From Oreohelix idahoensis (Eukaryota; Mollusca; Gastropoda; Stylommatophora; Oreohelicidae): DNA of 64,000 bases. The notes under the pieces were generated by a model. That model saw nothing but the letters and a program-made list of their open reading frames with translations. It had not been told where the DNA came from and ran no database searches. Shown one piece after another: positions 1 through 10,991 of this stretch; within the stretch, counting starts at the first letter, position 1; each line of letters starts with the position of its first letter. Made by a program: the position numbers and the translations under genes. Location: the NCBI GenBank assembly GCA_024509875.1, contig JAMPIV010008058.1, forward strand, positions 69,501 through 133,500, read 5' to 3'.

Positions 1-1078
1 TCGTGCCTTTGCTTTCTATCTGTCTTTGGTAACTATTCTTCATTTCATTCCTTCTTTTCTGTTGTCTTTTCGGTATGGATTTCATATCTTGTTTATACTT
101 TCGTACCTCATCTTCGTTTTACTTGATTCTATTTGTATACTTTGTCTTCTTTCAACACTTATACCTCTATTCTTTGTATTGTTGGAGTGGTTATATGACT
201 TGATATAACATATCTACTTTTGACAGTTGTATTTATTTTACATGTAATTGTCCAACTTAGTTATGAGTATATGGTATTGTTGAGTTCTTACTTTCCTTTT
301 TTACAGATCATTCTTCTTTTGATTGATCTTGTGTTTTCTCTTTCGATTGGTTGTTTTCGGTTTGGTTTGTACTAAATATACGTAACTTAATTTTGGAACT
401 GATCATATTTGTATATTTAGCTAATTACTTTTTATACTTAGCTGGTTATGCTGTATGCTTTAATTGCTACTTTACACTTTAATGCTGATATTTCTTGTAA
501 ATATCTAATTTTGATTTAAAATAAGATATTTTTGTAGGCATATGTTAGAGCTTAATTGTCTTCTAAATTTTTCGTTTTTGGGAGTTAATTTTTTCAAAAA
601 AAATGATAGAATCATTTTTTTCCCCGGAGCGGGTGGTAACTGTTGCAAGTGGAATTTATGGAAGGGGAAGTAATCTTTAGAATGGTGTTTTGAACATATT
701 AAATTTCGAGTTGCAACGCTTGATTAAGCGGATACTTGTTTGACTTTAGGATAGAATTATCTTTTCCTATTTTTCGGGTGACAGAGTACAGATAAGCGTG
801 TGAACGCTGTTTAATGTATTTATTCTGTACTGTTTTGAGTTATGTGAATAGCTCGCTAGTCTGCATGTGTTATCGAGAACGGTGTTCAAGACAACCGAAT
901 CTCGTGACGGGTTTTTTGGTGGGACTAGTGTGTGATTTGGGGAGTTGTGTTTTGGGCGTGGACCGTGTAGGTCGAGTCCCAGTGTTTTTGGATAATGTAT
1001 GCCTACGTAGGATTTGAGAAAATGTCGACTTATATATTTCGCTGTGTGTACAGCCTATTTGATAAACTGCAGTGAAGA
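1..1078. other. AT-rich DNA, no gene recognised
   Basis: I see no convincing coding region, RNA gene or repeat unit here. A 60-residue hydrophobic open frame at 26-208 has T-rich composition and no recognisable motif, so I regard it as chance. Confidence 0.6.
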
Positions 1079-1618
1079 CTGTTTAGGCCATATGAAGATT
1101 ATTATAGCTGCCGTGTGTTGCAGGCTTTATTGAGTAATGCAGTACTGTTTAGGCCATATGAAGATTATTATAGCTGCCGTGTGTTGCAGGCTTTATGGAG
1201 TAATGAAGTACTGTTTAGGCCATATGAAGATTATTATAGCTGCCGTGTGTTGCAGGCTTTATGGAGTAATGAAGTACTGTTTAGGCCATATGAAGATTAT
1301 TATAGCTGCCGTGTGTTGCAGGCTTTATGGAGTAATGAAGTACTGTTTAGGCCATATGAAGATTATTATAGCTGCCGTGTGGTGCAGGCTTTATTGAGTA
1401 TTGAAGATTTGTTTAGGCCATATGAAGATTATTATAGCTGCCGTGTGATGCAGGCTTTAGTGAGTATTGGAGTACTGTTTAGGCCATATGAAGATTATTA
1501 GAGCTGCCGTGTGATGCAGGCTTTATTGAGTATTGAAGTACTGTTTAGGCCATATGAACATTATTATAGCTGCCGTGTGGTGCAGGCTTTATTGAGTATT
1601 GAAGTACTGTTTAGGCCA
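1079..1618. repeat. 66-bp minisatellite, about eight units
   Basis: The anchor CTGTTTAGGCCATATGAAG recurs every 66 bp, with units starting at 1079, 1145, 1211, 1277, 1343, 1409, 1475 and 1541 and a partial one at 1607. The central four units are nearly identical and the last ones are more diverged. Because 66 is divisible by three and the unit lacks a stop in two frames, it produces open frames of 22-residue repeats (1115-1501 and 1137-1397). No start context, splice structure or known domain supports a protein. Confidence 0.95.
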
Positions 1619-2367
1619 GGATGTGGACAGGCCGTATTATATATATTTAATGCAATGTGGAAATTATATGATTCGTGTTTTGCTGTCGAATGTGTGTCAT
1701 TTATGTCATCGTGTCTGTGTTGCAACGTAATAAACAGTAGCGAACTGTTCCAGTCGTTTGCAACCCTTTTTGACTCCTGCATGTACTCTTACGTACGCAC
1801 TGTGGTGTGCGAACATATCAACACACACCCAGGTCAACATTCCAGACACAGTGACAGGACAGCAGCACACATATATTAAATTAGCCTGCGTGGCGATGAT
1901 ATAGACCAAACCACTACACTCGCAACAGTGGGTGTAAACAGAGATTATATAACATTTAGACTTAGCGCCGTTATCAGCGGTGGTTTCAAAGACATAATAA
2001 CATTAACGTTTAATTACATTCAGTGAGAAACCAGCAAATCTAGTCGGTATCACATACCTTTTAATAAATGGTAAAAACACCTGTCAAATATTTGTGGAGC
2101 AAGAATTAATAAACCAATGTTGGCGGTGAACGAACAGCCTAACAGCCTAACAAGGCAGTTCATGTACTGCAGCCCCCAGGATGAACAGATAGAGGAAGAC
2201 TCACAAATACGCAGAGAATGAAACTAAAAAGAAACATAAAATTTAGAAAGGAAATGTGGAACAAACTTTGATACGGAGTGCTAAATACCACTGCCTGGCA
2301 TTAACTAATTGAGCGTTCCATTTACTCGAGTTTGGCCATTAGTGGACCATTAGTGCAGAGCAAAGGG
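1619..2367. other. unassigned sequence
   Basis: No gene, RNA or recognisable repeat. Short open frames on both strands overlap the end of the minisatellite and look accidental. Confidence 0.5.
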
Positions 2368-2822
2368 GTCGGAATAGCTAAGAGGTATGGCGCCCGCCTC
2401 TAACTCTAAAGATACCACGTTTGGTTCCCAGTACAGAGAATATATTTGATGGAGATTTTTTCAGAACTAGGGGTCCTAATAATGTTATACTCCCCTTGAT
2501 AGGTAGTGAGATCGGATGCCTAACCTTCTCGGATAAGGGCGATAAAAAAAAGGTCCCGTGTGCAAGTTGCGCACGTTAAAAATCACTCGGCAGTTGGAAA
2601 TCTTAAAGAGTAGGCAAAAGGGTCCCTGCCCTGGCAAAAATTACAAAATTAGGCTAACCTACCTGCTACAAAAATATTTATAGAATGTATGATTCCTGTA
2701 CACACACATTAGGATCCTCGCTGGTGCTACAGAGTTCGTGCACTGTGCTGAGCTCCTCTTTTTGTGATCTAAGATGGAGTTGTCCGTGTTCAATGAAGAT
2801 GGTCTTTAAAACCAAAATCAAG
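2368..2822 (+). mobile_element. SINE family A, near full length
   Basis: The head resembles a tRNA: an A-box-like stretch near 2375 (TAGCTAAGAGGTATGGC) and a degenerate B box near 2422 (TTGGTTCCCAG). The body then runs through a conserved segment (GGTAGTGAGATCGGATGCC, near 2500) to a 3' part ending in an AAAACCAAAAT-type tail. Other copies are at 20040-20262 (3' half, plus), 24735-25500 (minus, split) and 33768-34245 (minus). The shared structure and dispersal make it a tRNA-derived, polymerase III-type retroposon that would depend on a LINE for mobility. Confidence 0.8.
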
Positions 2823-3224
2823 AACGACAACCAGCGACACAAACGAAAAAATATAAACGAAGCAACAAATTATCAGGTATGTGGTGGAGCAGTAGATTTT
2901 AATTGCTTGAGGAATTTGTGCGGATTGCAAATGTCAGATGAAAAACTTCCCCCCCCCCCCCCCCCCCCCCCCCCCCAAAGGTAGAGCACATTATACGGCC
3001 TATCGAGAAGAAGATGTACTTCATTACGCACTATCAGATCGAACATATAGCAAACACCACACCATCGTGAAAAAGAGCGGACAACAGACTATTATAAAGT
3101 ACATTGTGCAGAGAACAGATTGACGTAAAGAACAAAGCCTATAATGAAGTACATCAGCAGTCCCCTTCAGTCATAACTGACTACGGGAATACGCCCCTGA
3201 GGTGATAGTCGATATTTACTTTTT
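2823..3224. other. unassigned, with poly-C tract
   Basis: Contains a run of about 27 C at 2950-2976. The proline-rich open frames across it are products of this tract. Nothing else is recognisable. Confidence 0.5.
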
Positions 3225-3800
3225 TCATGGTGTTCCTTTTATGCTTGTTCTTTTCTCTTCTACTTGATATCTGATCCTTGTGAGATTCTCTTTTCCTCCA
3301 ATCTGAAGTGGTTCCGTTGGGAGAATCGCCACTTGGTGCGATCGGTAGCTTAATCCTCCCAAGTTTCTGGATTTATGTTAGAACCTCCGTGTCTCTCCTG
3401 CACACATATTTGAACCTCAGCTCCAGTCGCCCATCTGTTCTTTTGCCATCTGCCAGTTATCCGTTAAAAATATATTAGCAACCATCTTTCATGCGGAGGA
3501 CATGTCCAAGATAGCGTAGTGTGCGCTGTCTAAACAGTGTGTGCATGCTTTGAAGACCAGCAAGTGACAATACCTCGACATTTGTCACTTTGTCCTTCCA
3601 CAAAATACTAATGATGTGGCGCAGACATCATATATGGAGGATACTGAGTCTTCTTTCTTGCTTAGCATAAGTTGTCAATATCTCACTACCATACAGAAGT
3701 GAGCCAGTGATGCAGGCATTATATACCATAGCTTTGGTTATCATAGTGAGTTTGGAGTTTTCACAAGCACGCGTTGTGAGGTGGGTAAAGATTTAATTAA
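3225..3800 (-). mobile_element. non-LTR retrotransposon (LINE) 3' fragment
   Basis: Read on the minus strand, translated pieces near 3600-3480 give a WKDKVTNVEVL motif followed by RTLRYLGHVLRM. This is the post-RT region common in RTE/CR1-like LINEs (consensus W.d.V.N.eVL ... R.LRWiGHv.RM). An upstream piece around 3720-3650 matches the 'tyGSE' type segment that follows the polymerase. The frame is broken by stops and indels and there is no endonuclease or polymerase core, so it is a dead 5'-truncated copy. Confidence 0.75.
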
Positions 3801-3934
3801 GTATATTTACCAGACGCCATACTATCACGAAGGAGCATCAGTACACAACAGATTATCAAGAAGATTCAACAGAAACCAGAATACAGAGAATAGATTGAGC
3901 GTACAGCAGACTGTGTCCACGATGTGAAAGGACA

Positions 3935-4035
3935 TCATACACTTCCTAAGTTACAAGAAAAAATTCCACGCCCGCATTTGTGAACGTTGGTAGCGTTGCA
4001 TTTTACTCACTACTTTATCAAGTGCTCATAAAACC
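3935..4035 (+). repeat. fragment of dispersed repeat R1
   Basis: The stretch from 'acttcctaagttacaag' through 'gttggtagcg' to 'atcaagtgctca' matches, on the opposite strand, 7160-7275, and in the same direction 41690-41790. It is an isolated internal piece of the 2.1-kb R1 repeat described at 6534-8677. Confidence 0.7.
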
Positions 4036-4733
4036 GACATTTCCGCACGACATGTAGAATTTATCTTTTAAAGATGACTTTAATACGCTAAATGATGCTG
4101 TTGAGGGATGACATTTGTCATTCAGGCCAACGTATATTAGCAGTTAAAAGTCTATTTTTAATTTTAGTCTGTGCAATCATCATGTCATGAACGGTTTTAT
4201 AATAATTGTGTCAGCAGTTCATATGGTCCACAAGAAGCTAGATTGCTGGATTGGTTGGTTTTGAATATGTGAGCGAAAACTGAGCTGCTTTTAATTGTTT
4301 TTTTAAAGTTTTTGCATAAAATTATCCGATCATAGTGAATGCTCTTGGCTGTGCGCCGGGTGAAAGGACGAACGACTGAGTGATATTCAAAAGGAGATAT
4401 ACAAATTTTTGGATAGTGTTCTTGCGACCGTTGAAGAATGCATTTGTGTTTCCAGTGAGTTATGTTGTATGACAGCAGAGGTCTGCCTTAGCCAGCGTGA
4501 GAAGAAGGTGGTTTGCACCTGTGGTTCTCTATAGGGATGTATACCGCTCTTTGGATAGCCATTTGATCTGGTTAGTGATATTTCTACCATATTGTTCTAG
4601 GAGTATTCCGGGGGGAAGAGGGGGGGGGGGGGGGGGATAGAATAGTAGGTACTTTTTGGTAGAATAAAAGACTATTAATGTTTTAATAGTTGTGACTGAA
4701 CATGAGATATCTTTTGTAGGTCGCTATTGTATT
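4036..4733. other. unassigned, with poly-G tract
   Basis: No gene recognised. A G run lies at 4619-4636. The 67-residue open frame on the minus strand (4387-4590) has no family features. Confidence 0.5.
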
Positions 4734-4990
4734 GGTTGAGCATCCAAATGGCTAAGCAGTTACAGCGCTTTCCTCTAGTGACGAAGTTACCGGTTTCGGT
4801 TATCATTACCTGGTAGCGTTAAACTCAAATCTACCCTGCTGTAAATGGGAACATGACTCTACTCTGGAGGTGAGAACGACAAAGGCAGCAAGAACGGGAA
4901 CATGTCATCCACCTAATAAAGCTGGACCATTATTGAGCAGTCTCTAATACTTCACTTCTCTGCGGCAGCATCTGCAATGGCCTACCTTAA
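4734..4990 (+). mobile_element. SINE family C
   Basis: tRNA-like head with a degenerate A box (GAGCATCCAAATGGCTAAGC, from 4739) and a B-box-like CCGGTTTCGGTTATC (near 4789). It ends in a segment reading 'aatacttcacttctctgcggcagcatctgcaatgg' in separate conserved pieces. The same head and tail occur at 19458-19705 and about 52065-52300, so this is a dispersed tRNA-derived retroposon. Confidence 0.7.
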
Positions 4991-5721
4991 GCTTGATTGT
5001 ATTGATTACTAGATACAGAAGCATTCTTCGTGACCTTGTGATCGCCTATTTTGGCTGAAAGGAAGAACTGTGGGCTGTGTGTAAAATACGGTCTTGGCAA
5101 GAATTCACAGTCGCAATGATAAGGGATAAAGGTTAAGGTTAGGTTTAGGAATGCTAAACCTCAGCTTAAACCCTAACCTCAATTCTTACCCTAAAGGCGA
5201 GGTCGACTTGTTTGGATGGCATCGAAGGAAAAACGTCCTACTATTCTTCATTTCAACTCTAGTAGTTGTATTTTTAGACCAGAGTTTGTAATTCAGAACA
5301 ATTTGTTATGAACAAAGTTTTGTTATATGATTATTTTATTCTAAACTGCCTGTGGATATTGTAGATTCTCAGGTTCAGATTTGAGTTCTTTTTATCTGTT
5401 AATTTCCCTTGTAGTTGGTGGTGTTGTTCGTTTGTGAAAATATGTGTTACTGTGCTAGCTACACATCACGTGACACACGATATCTAAGACGGTCTGTAAG
5501 CTTTTGGATGTTGTCTCATTGTTAGTAGTATTGTAATAAGTCATTTTTTGTACATTACGTGCTACAAAGAATTAGTTCGCCTAAAGGTTTTGCTTTTGTC
5601 TAACTCTGACCTAACAATTATGCGAAATATTTTGTGTTTAACATTCTGAATACAAAAAGGTTACGTTTATAGGAGACAAATATTTAATGTAGTGGTACTT
5701 TCATATGGTTTTGTATTTAAT
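4991..5721. other. unassigned, with telomere-like inverted repeat
   Basis: The only structure is at 5131-5178. A G-rich run of degenerate TTAGG/TTAGGG-like units is followed by a C-rich run containing TAAACCCTAACC, so the two arms can pair (GGTTAGGTTT at 5137-5146 with AAACCCTAACC at 5168-5178). Confidence 0.5.
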
Positions 5722-5975
5722 TTACTGGGCGGAGCACCAATGGTCATACCGCTACAGTATTGTGGGGATGGCCTATTGAATGTTGTCAAGATGGTCTCCA
5801 AAAAATTGGCTCGTTAAGAAAGAAAGAGACCTATTCGAGATAAGGACAAGAAGAAGAGAAGGCGAATGCTCTCCATTAGATAGTGTTGTCTAATAAATCA
5901 TGAAAAGTTTTCTTTTTCCCTATGATCTTAGCTTTTACACTCAGATCTTGATAAAGAAAACGCCCCTAACCTCCA
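5722..5975 (+). mobile_element. SINE-like repeat family D
   Basis: Starts TACTGGGCGGAGCACCAATGG and continues through conserved pieces ('gagacctattcgagataagg', 'gcgaatgctctcc'). Homologous copies on the opposite strand are at 32083-32360 and at 42765-42938 plus 51427-51515, the last split by an LTR element. An A-box-like stretch is visible near 5735; I do not see a good B box. Confidence 0.7.
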
Positions 5976-6249
5976 AAATGAAGAATTTTACCTACATGTA
6001 AATATTTAACACAGACAGCATGAGTGAAACATTAAATATTTATATATTTATATGGTTAGTAGGAAGTAAAAAGGAATGATGGTGAAAGACAATTCACACA
6101 CACAGATGACATGTAAAAAATGTAGTTAATTAAGTGTGAGAGTGAACCTATGTAAATCGCAAAAAGATGATTTTTTTTTTCGTACGCCCGCTAATACTCG
6201 AGGCGAAATCTCAGGTTATTATTATTATTAATGTCCAACCTGACATTGA

Positions 6250-6522
6250 TTTTACGTGAGTATCAATTTTTCCTTGTACAGTGACAGGTGTCCCTCGCCA
6301 TTCAGGCAGATACTAGCCGATTTCGGAGGTACCCATTAGAGCTGGGTCTGCTCAGGAGCCGCCAGTCCCTGGTCGACGATACTTCTTCAAATGTCCTCGC
6401 CAGGTCTCGAGTTAATCCAGTCCAAAACCCGGTCGACGAAAAATCCTCAAATGCCGCCGGCCGGGTTTGATCCTGGATCACCCGGTCGCCAGAGCGGTGT
6501 GGTAACCACTACGCTAGCGTAA
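6250..6522 (-). mobile_element. tRNA-derived SINE (family B-like)
   Basis: Read on the minus strand from 6522, the head is tRNA-like: A-box TAGCGTAGTGGTTACCAC, then CTCTGGCGACCGGG, then a B box GGATCAAACCC. The body has two related segments containing GTCGACCGGG / GTCGACCAGGG. It abuts the R1 copy that starts at 6534. Confidence 0.7.
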
Positions 6523-6533
6523 TAAAAAGATGA

Positions 6534-8677
6534 TGTGATTTATTAAGTGTTACCACACTGATAACAAATCTACACTGCCTATGAGTCTTTCAAATTTCCT
6601 CCAATGAATGATCATGTGATGATTTGCTCCGACTGCCAATGTAGAAGTATGTTACGCCGTGTAGGTTATATAGAAGACGAGTGATAATAGCTGAGACTCT
6701 TGTATATGTCATAGTGAGCACCTGAAAGATATACTGTCCCTCGACGCTTATGAATCTCTCTACCGTCGACAAACAGTTGACAGCTGTCTCATGGAAATGT
6801 CTGTTGTCTTATCTTGAAAAGGTACTGACTAGACTGGAGCTCTTCACGAAGTAATCTTCTGGTAACAAGTGTGTTTCGTGTAATGGAGGTTACTTGAATG
6901 AATGTACGTCTTGAAGTCCAAGGTTAGAGTAGATGAGTTAACAACTTCCGGGTTATTCGAACTGTATTTGTATGCCAGTAAACTTGTGAGTACTTGTTCC
7001 TGATATCGTGGCGAATCAACTTGTAAATATGTAATCTTGATTTAGGAAATACGCTTTTGAGTGAATTGAACATTTAAATATATGAGAATAAGCTTGTGCA
7101 TGCTTTAAATTGACTCAAACGATAAGCTTTTAAGTGACTTAAACTTGATTTATGTCTATACCAGTCAGCTCGTGAGCACTTGATAAACAGGTGAATAAAA
7201 TGCAGCGCTACCAACGTTTACAAACTTGGGTGTGGAATTTTTCCTTGTAACTTAGGAAATGTATGATGTTCTGTATTTTGAATTCTGCTATCCGGACGTA
7301 CGCGCAAGCTTCTTTTCAATTAGACGCCAAACACACCACGTGTAGACTCAAAATTCTGCATAACTGAAGACACAAAGCGACTTCATAAGTTTCGCACCTA
7401 ATATCAATAGTTGGCTTGCGTTTTATCCTATTTCTCACTATTACTTCGTTATAACTAATGAATCTGCTTAAATATAGTGAGCATGAAAGTATGTGCTCAT
7501 GACAGTCTGTAATGAGTATCTAATAATCTAGATAAAGGTGAAGTATTTAACTATAAATTACTTCTTTATATTATAAGTCGTAAGGAAAAATCTTTGATCG
7601 GATTAACCATTAAAAATTAGAAGTAATAGAAAAAGAACAGTATTTTGCACATTTACCTATGAGGCTAAGGGCACACCGAAATCACTAATAATGGAAAAGA
7701 AAAATTATTAATAATGTTTCTACAATTTTCTAACCATCTTTTCCCTTCGCAAATTCCTTAAGAACACTACATAAAATTAAGTTCCGCATGTATGAATTAT
7801 AGAACCACACAGACATGAAATTATGGAACAGGCTATGAACAGGCTAAACAAGGGGAAAACTCTTCTACTTATGCTCCGCAATGTTGGTAATACCATACTG
7901 ACTTCTGGCAAACGTGACATTATATTTATGTTTTGTCAAAGTGTGACAATCCTGGGGCTGCGTCCTATGACTCTGCCCCTTTCTCCTTTAATTAGTCGTC
8001 CATATGGCCTCGCGACGTCTGCATGCTTGGGTGAAATTTAAGTGTCAATCGCCAAAAGTGGGTGGGCTCTCGAAATCAACTCTTCACCTTCTTGCTGGGT
8101 GTTCGGTACTAAACAAACCGTAGTTTGAGACTGGTCACTCGATAAGAAAGTGTATGTATTCCTTTGTGATAGAGTAACCGTCCTTTGCAGTTCTTGCCTG
8201 TTGCAAGGTATTTTGTGTCTGTGTCGTATGGCGGCTCCCTTTATTGTCTTTCATTGTCCCGCCCCGTAGACAACATCTAAATTTCTATGCCGCACTCAAA
8301 GTCTACCATCTTGTAAAACCCCTCTTGTGCGACTTGCAAGTCATTTGTTATCAATCGCTCTGGCGGGCGTGCTATTGTGCTCAAATCTGGTGACACTCGC
8401 TTTGTTTAAACATGGGTTTAAACCCTCAAACGAACTCTATTTATCACCAAGGTGGCTGTCTACTGCACCAAGCAATACTTGTCTAACGTCCCTGGCATGT
8501 TCCAAAAGATAATGTAAGATTTGGAAACATCAAAGTAGTTATATCTACACTTAAGTAAAAGTCGTGATTAGGAAAGATAATTTTCAAACTGACAAAATGG
8601 CAAAAAGGGGAGAGAAATAAAATAAGAAAGATGGTGATAAAGGTAAAAGACGAAAAAGATAGGAACACTTTCTTACA
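6534..8677 (-). repeat. dispersed repeat R1, copy A (probable solo LTR)
   Basis: This 2144-bp block reappears in the opposite orientation at 28279-30957 and in two pieces at 38015-38893 and 41290-41845. Ends are TG...CA with a short inverted match (TGTGATTT at the left, TCTTACA at the right). It is flanked by GATGA (6529-6533) and TATGA (8678-8682), a near 5-bp duplication. It carries no coding region. TG...CA ends, size and flanks suggest a solo LTR of a retrotransposon whose internal region is not in this window. A TIR transposon is the alternative. Confidence 0.6.
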
Positions 8678-8778
8678 TATGACTGCTCCTTCAACTTTAT
8701 CTATATTGCTACCAAGATACACTGAGGTGTATGTGATATTTTACATCCTGTGGTTCGTATTCATTGACGTTACTTTTA

Positions 8779-8785
8779 CACAGGA
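8779..8785. repeat. target-site duplication, left (CACAGGA)
   Basis: Direct repeat CACAGGA, repeated exactly at 12524-12530, immediately outside the inverted termini of the 3.7-kb element. Confidence 0.8.
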
Positions 8786-8932
8786 ATAGTATGTCATGTA
8801 CTTTACGGGTATCATTCTGGCGGTGGCGCGTGACTTTTAAATAGCAAAATACTCCGATCAATTCCGGCGGTGGTGCTGACTTTTATATAAGAAATATAAT
8901 AGTTCGATAATGGCGGGGTGTGTAGGTAGGTT
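8786..8932 (+). repeat. left terminal inverted repeat
   Basis: Begins ATAGTATGTCATGTACTT and is matched by the reverse complement of 12377-12523, with scattered substitutions and one indel at the outermost bases. Confidence 0.85.
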
Positions 8933-10316
8933 TTGGGGCAATCTCTGCTGATTGGAAGAAATGTTTTCACTAAAGTTTGACAATTGCTTTAACAATTTCT
9001 TTAATAAAGAGTTTAGAAAACTGCAAGAAATATTTAATGAAATATTTAAAGAAGTATTTGACAGCTGATCTATTTACCTACAGATTGAAACCTTTGATCA
9101 GGACTGGGAAAATTTTTGGGACCCTCTTTGGTGATTGGAAGAAAAATTTTCACTAAAGTTTGAAAATTGAATGACAAAAAAAGTAGATAACCGTTTGATA
9201 AATGGAACAAATACTTAGTTACATTTATTTAATGTACTAAATTTCCGTGGCCGCGGTATGTTTGAGATGCTTGGGAGACAATATAAAACCTATCACCAGA
9301 TGCCGCACGTGTAAAAAGAGAGAAACCTTAAGTGACGAGGGTTCGAACACACGAACGACGGAATGCTTCTTTTATAACTATCTACTATTGATCTCTTGTG
9401 TTTTGAGCTTGTCTACAATGAAGTGAACAGAAATAAGTAGCAGGGTTAGTCTTACAAAGGTAAATGTTAGTCTTACAAAGGTAAATCCCGTTGCGGATAG
9501 GATTTTTCGTCTACCAATATGCAAAACTCTGCATGTTAGAATTTTATTACGCTTTTCTAGATAGCTTTATTTAGCCTTGACGTCACCCTCTATGTTAACG
9601 GAATCTTATAAAAGTATACGATCAATGGTTTCTTCGTAAAACTTCGCGCGGACCATCGATCAGAGTTTCTTACTAGTGAGGGTAAAACGCGACTCGTTTG
9701 TCAGAAATGCCAGGGAAGAAAATTATACGAGAAGAGAACCCCTGGGTTGTTTCGGTGAGCACGATAAATCTAGTACTAAGGGGCTCAATAAACACCACAA
9801 CACCTTAGAGAAACACACGTTTTTGGCGGTTCTCACTAAACAACAATCGTGGGGCGGGACAACTGTACTAAGGAGCTCAATAAACATCACAATAAGCTAG
9901 ACTTTTAGATGTACTCACCCAACAACGTAAATTCCCAGTCCTAATTTTACATAAAAAGACAGGTACTCTACGATAACGTGACGATATCTCCCCTAGCCAT
10001 ATAGTCCTTTCTGCTTATCCTACCCTGAGCCGTTTATATATATTTGTTCTGGGCAGAAGCTGTAACAAAACACTGTGATATTAAATATATACTTCTATTT
10101 ATAAACCTTGACCTTTGTTATCACCGGCTGACCACCCTCTACACTCCCCTTATAATATAAATAAAAATATATAAATAAATAAAAATTTGTCTCACTTCGT
10201 GGACATATGTCTTCTTGATTACTTGGTTTTTTCTCTCACCCCTCATCACCCCCGCCTGACAAAATCAATACCCACACGCACTCTCCATACCCCACCTACC
10301 ACCTAACTACAAAATT

Positions 10317-10322
10317 TATATA

Positions 10323-10414
<92 letters not shown>

Positions 10415-10456
10415 TATATATATATATATATACATATATATATGTATATGTATATA

Positions 10457-10541
<85 letters not shown>

Positions 10542-10546
10542 TTCAT
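10317..10546. repeat. (TA)n / (TATACA)n microsatellite
   Basis: Alternating TA with embedded ATATAC and TATATG six-base variants. The tyrosine-isoleucine open frames on both strands are artefacts of this tract. Confidence 0.95.
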
Positions 10547-10547
10547 T

Positions 10548-10920
10548 TCATAACCCTCCACTCCCAAAGGAGCATAGGCCTTCAACAAACACATGCCAAG
10601 TCCTCCTGTCACGTGCCATCATCTCAAGTTCTTTCCATGTTCTCCTCATCATTTTCACCTCTGTTTCCAACTCTCTTCTCCATGTACTTCTTGGTCTTCC
10701 TCTGCCTCTCTTGCCCTGGGGGTTCCAGAACAAGGACTGCCTTGTAATGCTATCAACAGGTTTCCTCAGTGTGTGTCCTATCCATCGCCATCGTCTTCTT
10801 CTCATCTCTTGTTCCACTGGCACTTGTCCAGTTCTTGTCATCAGTTCCACATTGGTAACCTTGTCATACCATTTTAATCCCTCTATTCTACGCAAGCACC
10901 CATTTATGAAAGTCTGTAGC

Positions 10921-10922
<2 letters not shown>
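10548..10922 (-). mobile_element. LINE C-terminal fragment (RTE/CR1-like)
   Basis: The minus strand is open for 115 residues. It shows [11 protein letters not shown] near the start, then [33 protein letters not shown] and a final [16 protein letters not shown]. This order is the conserved tail downstream of the polymerase in a widespread invertebrate LINE group. Polymerase and endonuclease are missing, so the copy is 5'-truncated. It sits between two TA microsatellites inside the 3.7-kb TIR element. Relatives lie at 27356-27745 (same strand) and 27925-28205 (opposite strand). The open frame suggests fairly recent insertion compared with those two broken copies. Confidence 0.85.

Positions 10923-10923
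<1 letters not shown>

Positions 10924-10988
<65 letters not shown>
10924..10988. repeat. (TA)n microsatellite
   Basis: Uninterrupted TA dinucleotides directly upstream (in the minus-strand sense) of the LINE fragment. Confidence 0.95.

Positions 10989-10991
<3 letters not shown>

Noticed and set aside
2685..3123. Proline-rich frames near the poly-C tract
   Set aside because: Created by a C homopolymer; the first also overlaps a SINE.
10316..10747. Open frames of alternating tyrosine/isoleucine/methionine on both strands
   Set aside because: Pure translation of the TA and ATATAC microsatellite; no unique sequence apart from the LINE fragment beyond it.
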